In this document: one piece after another, positions 1-11,888 of the stretch
How positions within the stretch are numbered: the first letter of the stretch is position 1
How the letters are laid out: every line of letters starts with the position of its first letter
Origin: Azolla pinnata
Taxonomy: Eukaryota; Streptophyta; Polypodiopsida; Salviniales; Salviniaceae
Direction of reading: 5' to 3'
DNA: 59,413 nt
Assembly (NCBI GenBank): GCA_037176905.1
Contig: JBBBWG010028045.1
Location: 1-59,413 of the forward strand
Notes under the pieces: model-generated
Told to the model about the DNA's origin: nothing
What the model saw: only the letters and a program-made list of their open reading frames with translations
The model's database searches: none
Made by a program: the position numbers and the translations under genes

Positions 1-180
1 GACTCCTCAAAGTCATGACCGTTGACTATTTTGGTTGGCTCGTATTCTGACCGGCCATAGACCGTTGTCCGGTAAAAACCCTCCCTCCAAAAAAACAAAA
101 AAAAACAAAACAAAAAGAAGAGCAAAAAACAAAAAGTAAAGCACAAGTTGAAGAAAAAGAGAGACGGAAAAAACAGAAGA

Positions 181-262
181 CTTTTTTTCTTCTTTCTTCT
201 TCTTCTTCTTTCTTCGTCTTCTTTCTTCTTCTTCTTCTTCTTCTTTCTTCTTCCTTCTTCTG
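181..262 (+). repeat. CTT/TTC pyrimidine tract
   Basis: Nearly pure TTC/TTTC pyrimidine run about 270 bp upstream of the OBERON-like start codon. It lies in the promoter or 5' untranslated region of that gene. The opposite strand reads as a low-complexity Glu/Arg/Lys or Leu-rich frame that should not be taken as a gene. Confidence 0.8.
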
Positions 263-398
263 CAGGAAAAATGGAGGCTGTGGCCATGGCGGCTTGAAGC
301 TCTGCCGTTGAAGAAGCTCTTCTCTCTCTCTCTCTCGCTCGCGCGCGCGCTCTGTGGATATGGCTCTGTCTATAGCTTCTTGAAAGCTCTGCAGCGCT

Positions 399-399
<1 letters not shown>

Positions 400-451
<52 letters not shown>
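400..451 (+). repeat. (CT)n microsatellite in the leader of the OBERON-like gene
   Basis: About 24 uninterrupted CT units end 83 bp before the ATG at 534. CT/GA runs are common in plant 5' untranslated regions and can act as GAGA-type promoter elements. That role here is inference. Confidence 0.85.
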
Positions 452-456
<5 letters not shown>

Positions 457-533
457 GTATTTCACACACAGGCACAGACACTGGCACAAACGCAGTCGCG
501 GACTCTTTCAGGCGCTCCTCGCACCTGATTCCC

Positions 534-662
534 ATGGACTCTTCCAACAGTAGCCCCTCCCAGAGCTTCAAGGAGAAGCCCCGCAGTCGCCCTGGCGGCG
601 AGCCCGCTCCCCCACGCCCCAAAATCCTTCTTTCCTCCTCTTCCGACAAGCTAGATCTCGGC

Positions 663-717
<55 letters not shown>

Positions 718-3700
718 GCAGCAACAGCAGCAGCCGCGATCCCATCAGGAGAAGCTATGGGCAACCCCCCAAGGATTCCCCTGTCTCGTCCTCGCCTTCT
801 CGCCACAGATCTGCGCGGATCGTGTTCGCCCATTCGCGCAATCCGGAGCGCGGGCCCCTCAAAGATTCCCCTTCCGCCGTTCGGATCCCGCCGAAAGACG
901 CCCTGGCTGCCCGGGATCCGGGAAAAGATTCTCCCGTGCCTGCCCGAGACTCTGTCAAAGATTCCCCTGCTGCCCGGGATTCCGTCAAAGATTCTCCTGC
1001 CGCGCGAGATACCCCGAAAGATCCGCCTGTCACCCGAGATCCCACGAAAGATTCTTCTGCTGCCCGAGATCCAGCGAAAGATCCTTCCGCAGCCCGAGAG
1101 AACGCCAAAGATCCCTTGGTCCCTCGAGATTTGGCCCGAGACTCCGTCGAGAAAGGATCGTCTTCTTGCGACGAGGATGTGCCTTCAGCTAAAAGCTTTG
1201 CTTTCCCAAGGAGAGAATTCTGGATCAAGTCAGGCAGCTCGGACAGAGGAGATATGTCTTCTCTAAGAGGGGTTCTGGATAGAGGAGATGCGTCTTCTCT
1301 TAGAGGGTCTTCGGAAAGAAGAGTTGGCTCAGACAGAGGAGATGGTTCTTCTTCAAGAGGTGGTTTTGAGAGGGATGGTGCTCCATTAAGAGGTGCTTTG
1401 GACAGAGACGGTGCTTCGAGAGCCTCTCCGCGGAGGGAATTCGCACACGAGAGAGAGGGTAGGATGAGGATATTATCTCCTAGGCCAAAAGAATATGTGG
1501 ATAGTAAGCATCGTCTATCTTCCGCGGCAAGATCTTTTGTTAAAGATAGAGATTCTACAGATCCAGATGATATGGATGTTTCATCTTCGCCTAAGCCCAG
1601 ATTTGGGTATGGTAATGAGGAAGATGGCTACAAAGAACAAGGATTTGCCTCGAGCGAAAATGGTATCAGGCCTCGGAATAGAGTCTCTTCAAGCAGTAGA
1701 TCTTGTGGAACAGGGGATATCGCTATCGAGGAAGAAGCTAGTGATTCTCATGAAGAAATGAAGATAGAGAGGAGTCCTATTGGTTTCTTCCATATCTCAA
1801 AGAGGGCTCGGTCGGATAGAGATCGAGGAAGGCGTGAAGAGCTTGCTAATAAAGCCTCTCAGCCGCATGCCTCTAATGAAGAACACGGACAAATAACAAG
1901 CAAGCCAAAACCCAGAGCAGTCGAAAATCCTGACTCTAATGCAGTCCTTACAAAGGGAAGAGAAGGAATCGATGAGAAAGACAGGAAAGAAGGAAGCAAC
2001 AGCAATATAGGTGTCGATGTTGGTAATGATGGAAAAGATGATGCAGAATCAGCTCTTAGGGCTGTGGACAGTGCAATGCCCGAGGCTGATAGCAAGAAAC
2101 AGAGCTCGGAATCTACCTCAAATGCTGATGGGAAGAGCGATATGGAAGAAGGCGAGCTGGAGCTTAAAGATTCTGACACAGAAAGCCACAAGGAAGTAGA
2201 TACAGTGAACGCTATTGAAGTAGCTGCAGCAGGCAATAATGTCGAACTAGAACATACATCGTTGGCGAATAATGATTTGGAAGTAGAGGAACAGCAAGCT
2301 GAAGAGGAAAACCAGCCAAGTAAGAGTAATGATGGAGCATCTCGAGCTCAGGACGGAGAATCAAAGGAAAACAATGGTTCAAAGGGAAAAGAAGAATCTA
2401 TGGAAGTGCATATTTTAACATCAGATGAAAAGAAACAAGCAGATATAGGTATTTCGGGCGTGAAGGGCGCAGAGGACATACCTGAGAAAGAAACTGAGGT
2501 CCCAGAGATGCAGTGTAAGGATACCGTATTATCTGGTAATGAAGCCAAAGAGATGGGCGTGAGCACGAATGAGGTGCACACGTTTGATCTACTCGATGCA
2601 AAAGAAACCACAACGCCGTGGAATTCGGATGCTCTAGAGAGAGTACATGATTCGGTCAATGAATTGACATTATCGCTCGGAGAAGCAAAATACCAGAAGA
2701 ACAAGGCAGAGAATTTACATTCTCCGGGTGCACATGGTGAGGAATCATCTCAGTATTCAGGCCACAAGAAAAAAAAGCTGAAGATAGAGCCCCTTCAACT
2801 TTCCTTAGCACTTCCTGGGACATCATTGGCTGGAGCTGAAGGTTTGAATCCACCAAATTTAGTGGTACCTCCGGAGGCAGAGATGAGTGTACACTCGCTA
2901 ACTCACACCCAGACACATACTCAGAACTTCTCGATGTCTCAGACTCACACGAACTCAGATGGGTTCACGACATCATTTTCTCAGTCACAGTCATTTATCC
3001 ACAACCCAAGTTGTTCGTTGAATTGTACTTCGGTGGAAAACCAAGAGCTTTCATGTGGTGGGAGTAGACAAGTATCGCAAGGCAATGAGCAGATGTCTCA
3101 GAGGAGCTGGCCAGCAGGTAGTGGGAACGATGGAATGCATGCGCTTACAACTAGCATGTCTCAGGACAGATCCAGGCATAGGCGTGGGATCCCTTTGTAC
3201 CAGAGGATTCTACAGAATGGCAATAATGTCCAACAAGGTTTTCCTTCTGTCACTGGGAGCAATAGAAGTTCGGGGAGCAATCATATATCATCTCACAGGA
3301 GTCACCAATTTGTGCCGAAAATGCAAGATGGTCCATCAAGCACACAAGAACTTGAGGGGCGGCAGATCATAACACATAAGGATGCATTAATGGAGAGGGT
3401 TCGCCAGCAGAAGGCTTGGTTTGAATCAAAACAACAAGCTCTGTCTGCACAGCAAGGTGGAGGGGAAACAAGTGGCAGCAGAGAGAAGAAGCTGATTGAT
3501 CCCACTCCATCAAACGCTCATCGGGCTGCTACCTCTCCATTAAACAACACCGATATGATTGGGGAAAGGAATGTTTTGGGTGAAAAGATCGGATTGCATG
3601 AGATTGCGACCGAACCTGTGGCGATCATGGCGCAGAAGCTGCAAGAGTTACCTGATAGCTTCCTTGAGGGTTTGAAAGGATTAGCAAAAGGAGTGCTGTG

Positions 3701-5679
3701 CAGTTTTGAGAAGCGAGAAGAGTTTGTGACTCTACAAGACACCATCAGGAAGAGGCAGGATCTTACAGAGAACGCTCTTCTACGTGCGCATCGAACGCAG
3801 CTTGAGATTCTGGTTGCATTGAAAACCGGATTGCAGGCGTATGTCGAGGAAGGGATCAAACCACACACATACAAGGCTCTCATAGATATCTTCTTACAAA
3901 CTAAATGCAGGAATATAGCGTGCCAGCAATCATTGCCGGCTGGTGGGTGCGAGTGTAGGATCTGTTCGAACAAGAGCGGGTTTTGCCATGAGTGTATGTG
4001 TGTGGTGTGCTTCAAGTTCGATACAGATAACAACACCTGCCGGTGGGTTGGGTGCGATGTTTGCTTGCATTGGTGCCATACAGATTGTGCCTTGAGGAAG
4101 TCGTATATTGCACCCACTCCAAGCTTAGGCAATACAAATGAAAGCACTGAGATGCAATATCGTTGTGTTGCCTGTGACCACAAGTCAGAGCTGTTTGGGT
4201 TCGTGAAAGAGGTGTTCCAGAAGTGTGCAGATAGCTGGGGTGCTGAGACACTTGCCAAAGAGCTGGATTGTGTCCACCGGATCTTTCATGAAGGTCAGGA
4301 TACAAGAGGAAAACAGCTGTGTTGGAAGGCTGAGGAATTGCTCCAAAAGCTTGAGAACAACCTCGATGCTTCTGAAGTCTGCAAGAGCATGCTACGGTTC
4401 CTCAATGGTAAGTAAAATGTTTTGTTTCTTCCGTCTTTCTTTTCTGGATAAATTACAGTTTAGCAATGCCTTAATTTTTATATTATTACAATTTATCACC
4501 CCGAAAACACTCTTAATTCTTCCGTTTTTTGGAAAAATGACCAAATGACACCTTCCATTTTGATAAATTGCAGTTAAACACTTAAAAGTTTGATAAACTA
4601 CAATTTACATGCGAAAAAGAATTGCTATTCAAAACAATTAGATTCTGATTGCTAAATGTAAAATTTATTACAGATGAGTGTGAGAGATAAAAATTATTTT
4701 GCAGACAGTTTGTGAGCAAGATTATTCTCTGTATTTAAATTTATTGAGATTTAATTTCTAAGTAAGAGTTTCTAAGTGCTAAAAGTTAGATAATATGGGG
4801 GAGCACTAGAATGTAATGTTTTAAATAAAAAAAATTCCTAGTGTTAAAATGTAATTTCTCAAAATTTAGGCGTTAGACTGCAATTTCTCAAATTGGGAGG
4901 TGTTATTTGATAGATTTCTCTTTCTACATTGCTATATTCGCCTTATATTCATATGCTAAATTTTGAACACATTATTCTTTGAATTTCTGGGAATGAGTGG
5001 AAAATTGAGTAAATATAAGATTAAAAGTCTATTTCTACACAAATGCAAAACTCATGGTTTCTTATTAAACGCATGTTTGTCACGTCACTCACGCGGTGAT
5101 GATTGACGTATATTAACAGAAGGTCACGCTGAACTTGCTGGAGCACCAAACAGTAAGAAACCTTCATCATTTAAGGCAAATGATGGCCTTGACATGCTTG
5201 ACAAGGCCACTACTTCAAGCGGTGGTGGTGGCAGTGGCAAGAGGCATAGCGATGCTAACATAGATAAGAGGACTCTTCACAAGAAGGATCTGGTGATAAT
5301 ACCCGAGGAGAAGAGGTCAGGTGAGCTCCATGGTGATCGAGCCCGGAAAAGAGCTGAAATTGAAGACATCGAGAGTGCGGTGAGGATCAAGCAAGCTGAA
5401 GCTAACATGTTCCAGGTGCGTGCTGATGAAGCCCGCCAGGAAGCAGGGGGCCTCCAACGCATCATTTCTGTGAAGCGCGAGAAGATCGATGAAGAATACG
5501 CATGTAAATATGCCAAGCTTAGGATCAACGAAGCGGAAGAGAGACGCCGTAAATGGTTTGATGAGCTGCAGTCGCTCGAAACTGCCCAGCATGACTTCCA
5601 GAAGATGAAGATCCGAATGGAAGCTGATATAAAAGAGCTCCTCCTGAAGATGGAGTTGGCGAAGCGGCAGTTTGCCTAA
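534..5679 (+). CDS. OBE4-like: OBERON4/TITANIA-like PHD-finger protein
   Basis: Two coding exons, 534-4407 and 5120-5679 (donor ATG|GTAAGT, acceptor AACAG|AA, phase 1), give about 1477 aa; Arabidopsis OBE4 is of similar order. Residues 1-900 are low-complexity: Ser-rich start, Asn run (about 44-60), about seven Lys-Asp/Arg-Asp decapeptides, then RGD/SSLRG-type repeats. The conserved OBERON core starts near residue 1020 with the helix IMAQKLQELPDSFLEGLKGL. A Cys/His PHD finger follows (about 1138-1225; CECRICSNKSGFCHECMCVVC, with WVGCDVCLHWCHTDC), then a helical linker. Exon 2 adds the C-terminal coiled coil, rich in Glu, Lys and Arg. OBERON proteins are nuclear chromatin-associated regulators of meristem establishment that form homo- and heteromers. 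The start is the first ATG after the CT leader and opens MDSSNSS. Family assignment is firm; OBE4 rather than OBE3 is inferred from length. Confidence 0.93.
661..735 (+). repeat. (AAC)n/(CAG)n exonic repeat encoding an Asn run
   Basis: About 18 consecutive AAC codons followed by AGC/AAC/CAG-type codons lie inside exon 1 of the OBERON-like gene. They encode an uninterrupted Asn tract and then Ser/Asn. Length polymorphism between individuals would be expected. Confidence 0.9.
886..1145 (+). repeat. 30-bp coding minisatellite in OBERON-like exon 1
   Basis: Imperfect 30-bp units encode decapeptides of the form KDSPAARDSV, KDSPAARDTP, KDPPVTRDPT, KDSSAARDPA, KDPSAARENA and KDPLVPRDLA. The unit stays in frame and the charge pattern Lys-Asp ... 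Arg-Asp is kept while other positions drift. Confidence 0.85.
4440..4925. mobile_element. MITE-like element in the OBERON-like intron
   Basis: This AT-rich insert fills most of the 712-bp intron (4408-5119). Its left end (TAAATTACAGTTTAGCAATGCC) resembles the reverse complement of its right end (GGCGTTAGACTGCAATTTCTC). Similar end sequences recur at 13752-14114, 14148-14597 and 17833-18380, so a small non-autonomous DNA-transposon family is likely. There is no coding capacity, and exact borders and target duplications are uncertain. Confidence 0.5.
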
Positions 5680-7044
5680 GATTAAAGAAAACACAAACTT
5701 CCTTCCTTTCTTTCTTCCTTTCTCTCTCTTCTTTGCTTCATTGGATTATTGCTAGGTTTTTACAACAGGATTCGCTCGATGAGGCCTAATGGTTGATTGT
5801 TCTAGATATTAGATGTATAGAAAAACACAAAGAAGGTGCGGTGCCTCCATACTTGTTCTTAGTGGATCCCCTGATGCTTTGTTTCGTTATGTATTATTTA
5901 TTTTCCATTTTGCACAATGTACAAGCTCCCCACGAGTGGAATTGATGATGTATTTAGATAAGATTAACTTCTGCTTAAATACATATCAATCGACTCGGGA
6001 GCTATTCCACGCCTTATCTTAAGGTCTGCTGAGTTGGTTCATCATGTCTCTATTGATGGAAATTGAAAGGAAATATGCGACCAGCAGATGCTCTAGTAAT
6101 TCATCCGTATTGAGAATGATCCTGCACATCTGTTGGCAAGGACTTTCTTTCATCTTTTCTTGCAGTGGTTTTGGTATGGGAAAGGCCTCAAATGGTTCGC
6201 AGATTAGATACCTTAATTGTCTTTTAAGACATTTGAGTAGACATTATCTGGTGAGTCTTATCTATTTACCAACAAATTTCGGATTGATTAGAATGTCGGT
6301 TTCAGCTCATAAGTGCTCCATATTCCAGAATCATCTATCAGAATTGTGCCATAAGATACAAAACACTCAACTGCAAACCGTGCTAAAATTAACTTTCTAT
6401 TGTTATATCCTAGCAGAACGTCTCATAGAACAGAACCCCGAATGTCGCCGCAATTATGGCAAATAGATACAAAACTTGATTTTATGCTGTATGACAAGAT
6501 TGCATAAAAGTCAAAACATTTGTGCCTTGGTTTACAGTGTGACAAGAATGCATAAAAGTCAGAAACATTTTAGACTTGGTCTACAAGGTAAAGTTCGGGA
6601 ATTTTTTAGCAACCCAACACACGATTACAGGTGGGCCCGTGGCGAATCAAAGAGAAGTCAAGCTCAGACAACACACTATCAAAATCAAGCATGGTCATAG
6701 CTTGCTGATTATTGAAGTTTTTCAGACCAAACAAAACCTCAAGCTGAGGCCAAGGTCACACCTACTATCATACACCACCAAGGCGCAGCATCAAGTTTGC
6801 TGATAATTGAAATTTGGTCGGTTGGGTATTCTAAATCGATTATGCACTCATCTTTCAAAATTAAATTTGGTTTTAGATGTTTCTCAACTATAATTTCTGT
6901 TCGGCATAGGGCATCCTGACCATTTCAAAACAGTAAAGAATATTTTTGATAAATATAACTTGTAAATGAACCCACAATCACAAGGATATTCTCTTCACTT
7001 TTTCCTGGATTTTGTAACTTGCCAACATGAACTAAATCGAAGTT
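5680..7044. other. Intergenic region downstream of the OBERON-like gene
   Basis: Begins with a TTCC/TCTTT pyrimidine stretch (about 5700-5740), probably the 3' untranslated region of the upstream gene. The rest is ordinary AT-rich sequence. Short open frames on both strands show no recognisable protein, and no further gene is supported. Confidence 0.5.
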
Positions 7045-7714
7045 CAAAAATATATACCAAGAAAGGTTCTATGGATGTGAATGGAACCCCAAACATTCTG
7101 TATAGATTCAGCACCATCTTCTTCAAAAATCCTTCTCTGAAGCAGTCTCTGGCTTGGAAGAATCTCCATACCCTTACAGACATACTGGTGATAATAGACC
7201 CTAGAAGCCAATCATTTGAATTGGCACGAGGTCACGCAAACAAAATGCCGAACCAATACAGCAACAACTGTGCAGGGTTAGCAGTTGATGAAACACTCGA
7301 AACCTGTACAGCACAGATCGATAAATGGTTTTGCTCTCTATAGTTGCCACAGCTGCATCCACATCTTTTTGTGCAATACTGCCTGCCATATATTTATTTC
7401 CCATCCCTAGGATCTTATTTCAGCACTGTCTGGAATGGACTGCTTGTTATCCCTTCAATCAACAACTGCTCCCGATAACCTTTCTCTGTCAATGCTTTTC
7501 CTGTTACAACTCTTCGAGGCGCTTTCATCGTCTTCATGATAGTGTTTACCTGAGTGACAAGCCTGCTAAAAACATTAGCATAATATGGATAGTCAATGTT
7601 CTGTGACCTATGACAGATGTCACAGATAGCTTCATTCTCAAGCAATACATATGCTCCAGAGGAGAGATACATAGACAAAGCACTGTGTAGTATGATGTAT
7701 GGTGCTCCAGAGAC
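7045..7714 (-). pseudogene. Delta-tubulin-like gene fragment, degenerate
   Basis: Three blocks in tubulin order lie on the minus strand. The clearest, 7550-7714, is a 55-codon stretch bounded by a good acceptor (CCGTAG|GT) and donor (ACTCAG|GTAAAC). It reads ...SSGAYVLLENEAICDICHR..., matching the tubulin helix region (alpha: LLDNEAIYDICRRS), with spacing and an LxxQ exon end closer to delta-tubulin. About 7300-7400 shows KDVDAAVATIESKTIYRS, comparable to the delta-tubulin GKDV...LYTSW region. About 7160-7215 shows VYYHQYVCKGMEI, comparable to the AYxHQY..G.E motif. The blocks are in different frames with stops between, and no N-terminal GTP-binding exons were found up to 9 kb. I call it a truncated, decaying copy; a poorly modelled functional gene is less likely. 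Tubulin superfamily is fairly sure, delta subtype tentative. Confidence 0.5.
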
Positions 7715-9045
7715 CTACGGTTTAGGTAAGCAGGAACCCATTCAATAAGAAGACATCCAGGTCCTCAAACCGTTCTTTTTTTGAAAGTATGGAAAACAAG
7801 AAACCCTTGCAGATCAATGCAGTTTGTAATCCTTTTTAATCCCCTAAACCTTTTGATGGTACAAGCATAAAACCATTCGCTTTCGAATGATTCCGAGCAC
7901 AACTAGACGTTGTCTTTGCCAGCTACAAACAGAAGGTTTTACAAAGAAACATTCAATACTAGAAACAAGAAGGAAACAAAAGCAAATGAGCATAGATCAT
8001 CACAGAACATTCAGATTCAATTTTTTCTTTGCCAAATCCAAACAGAACTGTTCACAACAGAGCCTTCATACAAGCTTGGCAAGGAAAGGTTGCAAATGCG
8101 CACAAAAGAAAAAAACATAAAAGAAAGGTCTTAAATAAACAGGAAGACCGTCAAAATCAAACAACATTGTTGCCATCCAAGGAAAAAGTTTGTCGGAAAA
8201 CCTTGCCTCACTTTGCTGTCAAACGAGATTAAAACGAATGCAGTAATAGATCAAAAGACAGAAAATGAATGAGCTTGAATGGAGAAAAACAAGAATATTG
8301 AATATATTCTTTGCAGAGTGTAGATAAAAAAGAATCCTTCGAACAGGAAACTTAACTGTATTATGACCACGAGCAAAGCTGTTGCCGCATCTTCTACTGA
8401 TGAGGTGCTCAGAATTCACCTCATGGAATCACGGTTGGCTTTAGGTCAAAAGCAAAAGTGCCTGAGATGCATGTTTCCGTGCAGATCACCTCACCGACGA
8501 AGTTATCGGATGCACCATCACTTCTTCCAACAGCACTCTTATCACTAGCTAGACTTTGTCCATCCAGCTATGCAAAATCTGTTTAAAAAATCCATGGTTT
8601 TAGGACAGTTTCAGCAGAAGTTTTTGCAGTGTCAACACAGATGAATGAAGAAGCTCGGACACGTGAGGAAGGAGGAAGAAGTGAGGAGCAATCAATCCAC
8701 AGCAAAAGAAAAAACAAAAACATGCGAGAAAAGAAAGAGAATTCAGAGAACGGATTAGAACTGCGAGGGTCCAATTCCAGCGCAAACATACAGTGTGGGA
8801 GATCGAGCTACAGATCATTGAGATGTTCATCAATCAAGAGCTTTTTGGATACTGAAAAAACCACAGGTTTACCGGAAGGTTGCTCGCAAACGCAGATCCG
8901 GAGCTCGTACCAGTATATGAGGAAACGGAGCAGGAGGCATCGATCTGGTGGAAGGAGAAATGCAGAAAGGAATCCACAGGAATCTGCAAAACGGGAACGG
9001 CAGCGCTGGATGCGAAGGAGACCCTACCGGACTTCCAAAGGCAAC
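7715..9045. other. Intergenic region, no gene recognised
   Basis: AT-rich to mixed sequence with only short open frames on either strand. It includes a GA-rich stretch (8629-8760). I looked here for the missing 5' exons of the tubulin-like fragment (GQCGNQ, GGTGSG motifs) and saw none. Confidence 0.5.
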
Positions 9046-9356
9046 GTCGGAACGCCTGCGAAACCCTAATTCAGCAACCCCGTCGAGATGACCGTCATCA
9101 GCAAAACAACGCATCAAAATCCAGCGTCGGAACGCCTGCGAAACCCTAATTCAGCGACCCCGTGGAGACGACTGCCATCAGCAAAGAAAGCAACGCATCA
9201 AAGCCAACGTCGGAACGCCTGCGAAACCCTAATTCAGCGACCCCGTGGAGGCGACTGCCATCAGCAAAACAACACAATGCCTGCGAAACCCTAATTCAGC
9301 GATCCCGTGGAGACGACTGTTATCAGCAAAACAACGCATCAAAATCTTACATGTTT
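9046..9356 (+). repeat. About 80-bp tandem repeat, four copies, each with AAACCCTAA
   Basis: Copies begin at about 9046, 9126, 9209 and 9278. Each has the core GGAACGCCTGCGAAACCCTA, then TTCAGCGACCCCGTGGAGACG and a CATCAGCAAAACAACGCATC tail. The telomere-like AAACCCTAA is conserved in every unit. Open frames across it are repeat artefacts. Confidence 0.85.
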
Positions 9357-9359
9357 CGA

Positions 9360-11394
9360 TGGATGTAAAACAATTCTCGATCTTCAACGATTTTCGCAAT
9401 GTTGTACTACTACTATCGAGCAAGTAGGATCGAGCAAGTAGGATCGAGCAACGAGGATCGGGCAGAATAGGGTTCATGATTTAGGGTTTAGTAGGATTCG
9501 TAGCCGATGGGCATGTATGTGTCGAGATTTGTTTTATTCTTGCGATTTACTAGTCCTCGTTCCGCTTCCGATTACGTAATCGAATGGCTGATAGACCGAT
9601 ATAACGTGGTCGATTTTGTGACCAGATGTTTAGCTAATGCAAAGGTTTTATATTGGAAAGAGGCCAATGAAGAAGAAGAAGAAGAAGAAAAGGCGAAGGA
9701 ATAGAAGCGAGTGAGCTTTCGCCCTAACTTTGTTTCCAGTGTCATAACAGGGGGGATGGGGCTAGCAAGGAGAGAGATAAAGCGAACGTAATATGAGGAA
9801 AAGGATTTGTTCACTGTATCCATAATGCACCATGAGAGGTTTCTATACAGTTATACAAGGTCAGTGGAGTGCGTAGATCTGTGTTTCGCACACACACCCA
9901 ACCCTAACAGCGCTCTGTGTAGAACACCAAAACTATGGTGCGCTTAAGACACCAATCGCGTATGGATATTGGATAATACAGGCCATGCCTATCTGACAAT
10001 GCCTAACATGTTTTGAATTGCGTTAAAATCCTCTGTTTGGAAGTCTTAGAATGGATTTAAGAAGGGTGCTTAACCACACCAAGGACTAAAGATAAATTTA
10101 GAATACCATACGAGTCCCATATCACAAAATATTTCCTTGGATTATATCTTGGAAATTAATAGGTTGTGGATACGATGACGGCGAACCTAGTCTCACGAAA
10201 AGAGTCTTCGTAGCGTTTCAGGACGTCGTAACGGAAGGAGATAAACTAGCCCCCTTTATGTATGTCGATTCTGAGGGCTCCTTAATTACTAGGTGTGATC
10301 ATACCTATCAAATAACTAACTATATGAGCTTGTCCCACTATTGGGATAAGTTATTTCCCACTTATCTTACCCTTAAACAATTCAAATTAGTCTTATAAAT
10401 TGGTTCCCTTAGGTTATGCCTATAACATTATTCTTTCATAGGTCCTCACTATTTCGACGCTAAGGGTTGTTGCTATATCAATATGTTGATCCTTGCCTTT
10501 GATGTAGCCTGTCCGATTTTCTCTTTACGTTAGTTGGACAATTTCCTTGTAGAACTAGGTCTCAACTTGACCTAATGTCCCAATCATGTGTCCTAGGTCT
10601 CAGCTCAGTCGTCTTGGGTCTTAGCTTGATCACAATCTTAACTATCAATCGCGCCATTTCAATCTCGGCCACGATTTGTGTTCTCAGATACACCATCTCG
10701 ATTCCCAACCGCGCTAACTTGGTTCTCGGCCACCAGGCTCAAGTTTTCTTGACATGCGTGGTTGTGACAAGCTAAAACTCGCTACACTAGCAGAGAGAGT
10801 TTTAGTTTTATGCCCTCTTGGAGGTTTATGTAGTAATCAGTAGGAAAAGCATATGTTTACAACTTGAGTAGGAGTGAAGCCACTGTAGATTGATGATCAT
10901 TGTGTTCATCCTAATCTGGTATCATAATTCTTGCGATATACTCTTAGTGGTATCATAATCCTCTTTCTGTTATTGAATTCGAGGTAGTAATGGTGACTCC
11001 GACCTGGATCAAATGCTCGAAAAGCCTAGAATCTGCACCCATTACGACAGTTGAACCACAAATTTGGAAATTGAAGGCAAATGCATTGTTCCCGGCGGCC
11101 ACCACTGAGATCATCGTGCATAGGTACATGGGCCTCTTAGCGTGTTTTCCATGGCTCATAAATATGTTAAGAAAACCCAAGGCAATCGTGGTATTAGTCA
11201 AAGGGTGGCGGTTATAATTAAGCACTCCCCAATGTAAATGCATTAGATCGATGCACTCTCTCTCTCCGCAGTGGTTTAAATATTAATCGACCGTGTTCTC
11301 TCGTATAGAATGCCCACAGGCTGCATAATTTCGGCAGCATGGAGCACCCGATCCCATGTAAAAAAAATCGCCGTAGATTGCGAAACTTTCCGGG
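9360..11394. other. Intergenic region, no gene recognised
   Basis: Contains a short telomere-like stretch (TTTAGGGTTTAG, about 9480). Further on there are two TGGTATCATAA motifs (about 10917 and 10948) that resemble the primer-binding site of plant LTR retrotransposons, but I could not delimit any LTR or gag frame. Nothing else is supported. Confidence 0.4.
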
Positions 11395-11772
11395 GGTGGT
11401 GATGATGATGATGATGATGATGCTGCTGGTGGTGGCGGTGGTGGTGGTAATGAGGACGATAGTGACGACCATGGTGTTAATGGTGATATCAGCTGGTGCT
11501 GATGATTCTGGTGCTGATGATACCGGTGCTGAAAATGATGATGATGATGGTGCAGCTGATGGTGACGATGGTGCTGGTGGTGATGATGGTGGTGAGGATG
11601 ACGATGGTGACGATGGTGGTGGTAATAGTGATATCAGCTGGTGCTGATGATACCGGTGCTGAAAATGATGATGACGATGGTGGTGATGGTGACGATGGTG
11701 CTGGTGGTTGATGATGACGATGGGGGTGATGATGACGATGGTGCTGGCGATGGCGATGGTGGTGGGAATCGT
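11395..11772 (+). repeat. GAT/GGT triplet array upstream of the dioxygenase gene
   Basis: A long, imperfect ATG/GAT/GGT trinucleotide region. It contains a near-duplicate of about 150 bp: the block starting GATATCAGCTGGTGCTGATG recurs at about 11486 and 11630. It ends roughly 115 bp before the ATG of the downstream gene, so it lies in the promoter or leader. Confidence 0.85.
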
Positions 11773-11888
11773 GCTGGTTAGCTGGGGCCATGGCCTTTAT
11801 AATGGATCAGCTGCAGCCTGGCTGCCGGTAGGAAGGAGACTTGAGGAGGAAGAAGAAGCAGCAGCAGCAGCAGTAGCAGAGGTCGGTG

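Noticed and set aside
10917..10958. TGGTATCATAA motifs as an LTR-retrotransposon primer-binding site
   Set aside because: No paired LTR, gag or integrase frame could be found nearby, so the motif alone is not enough.
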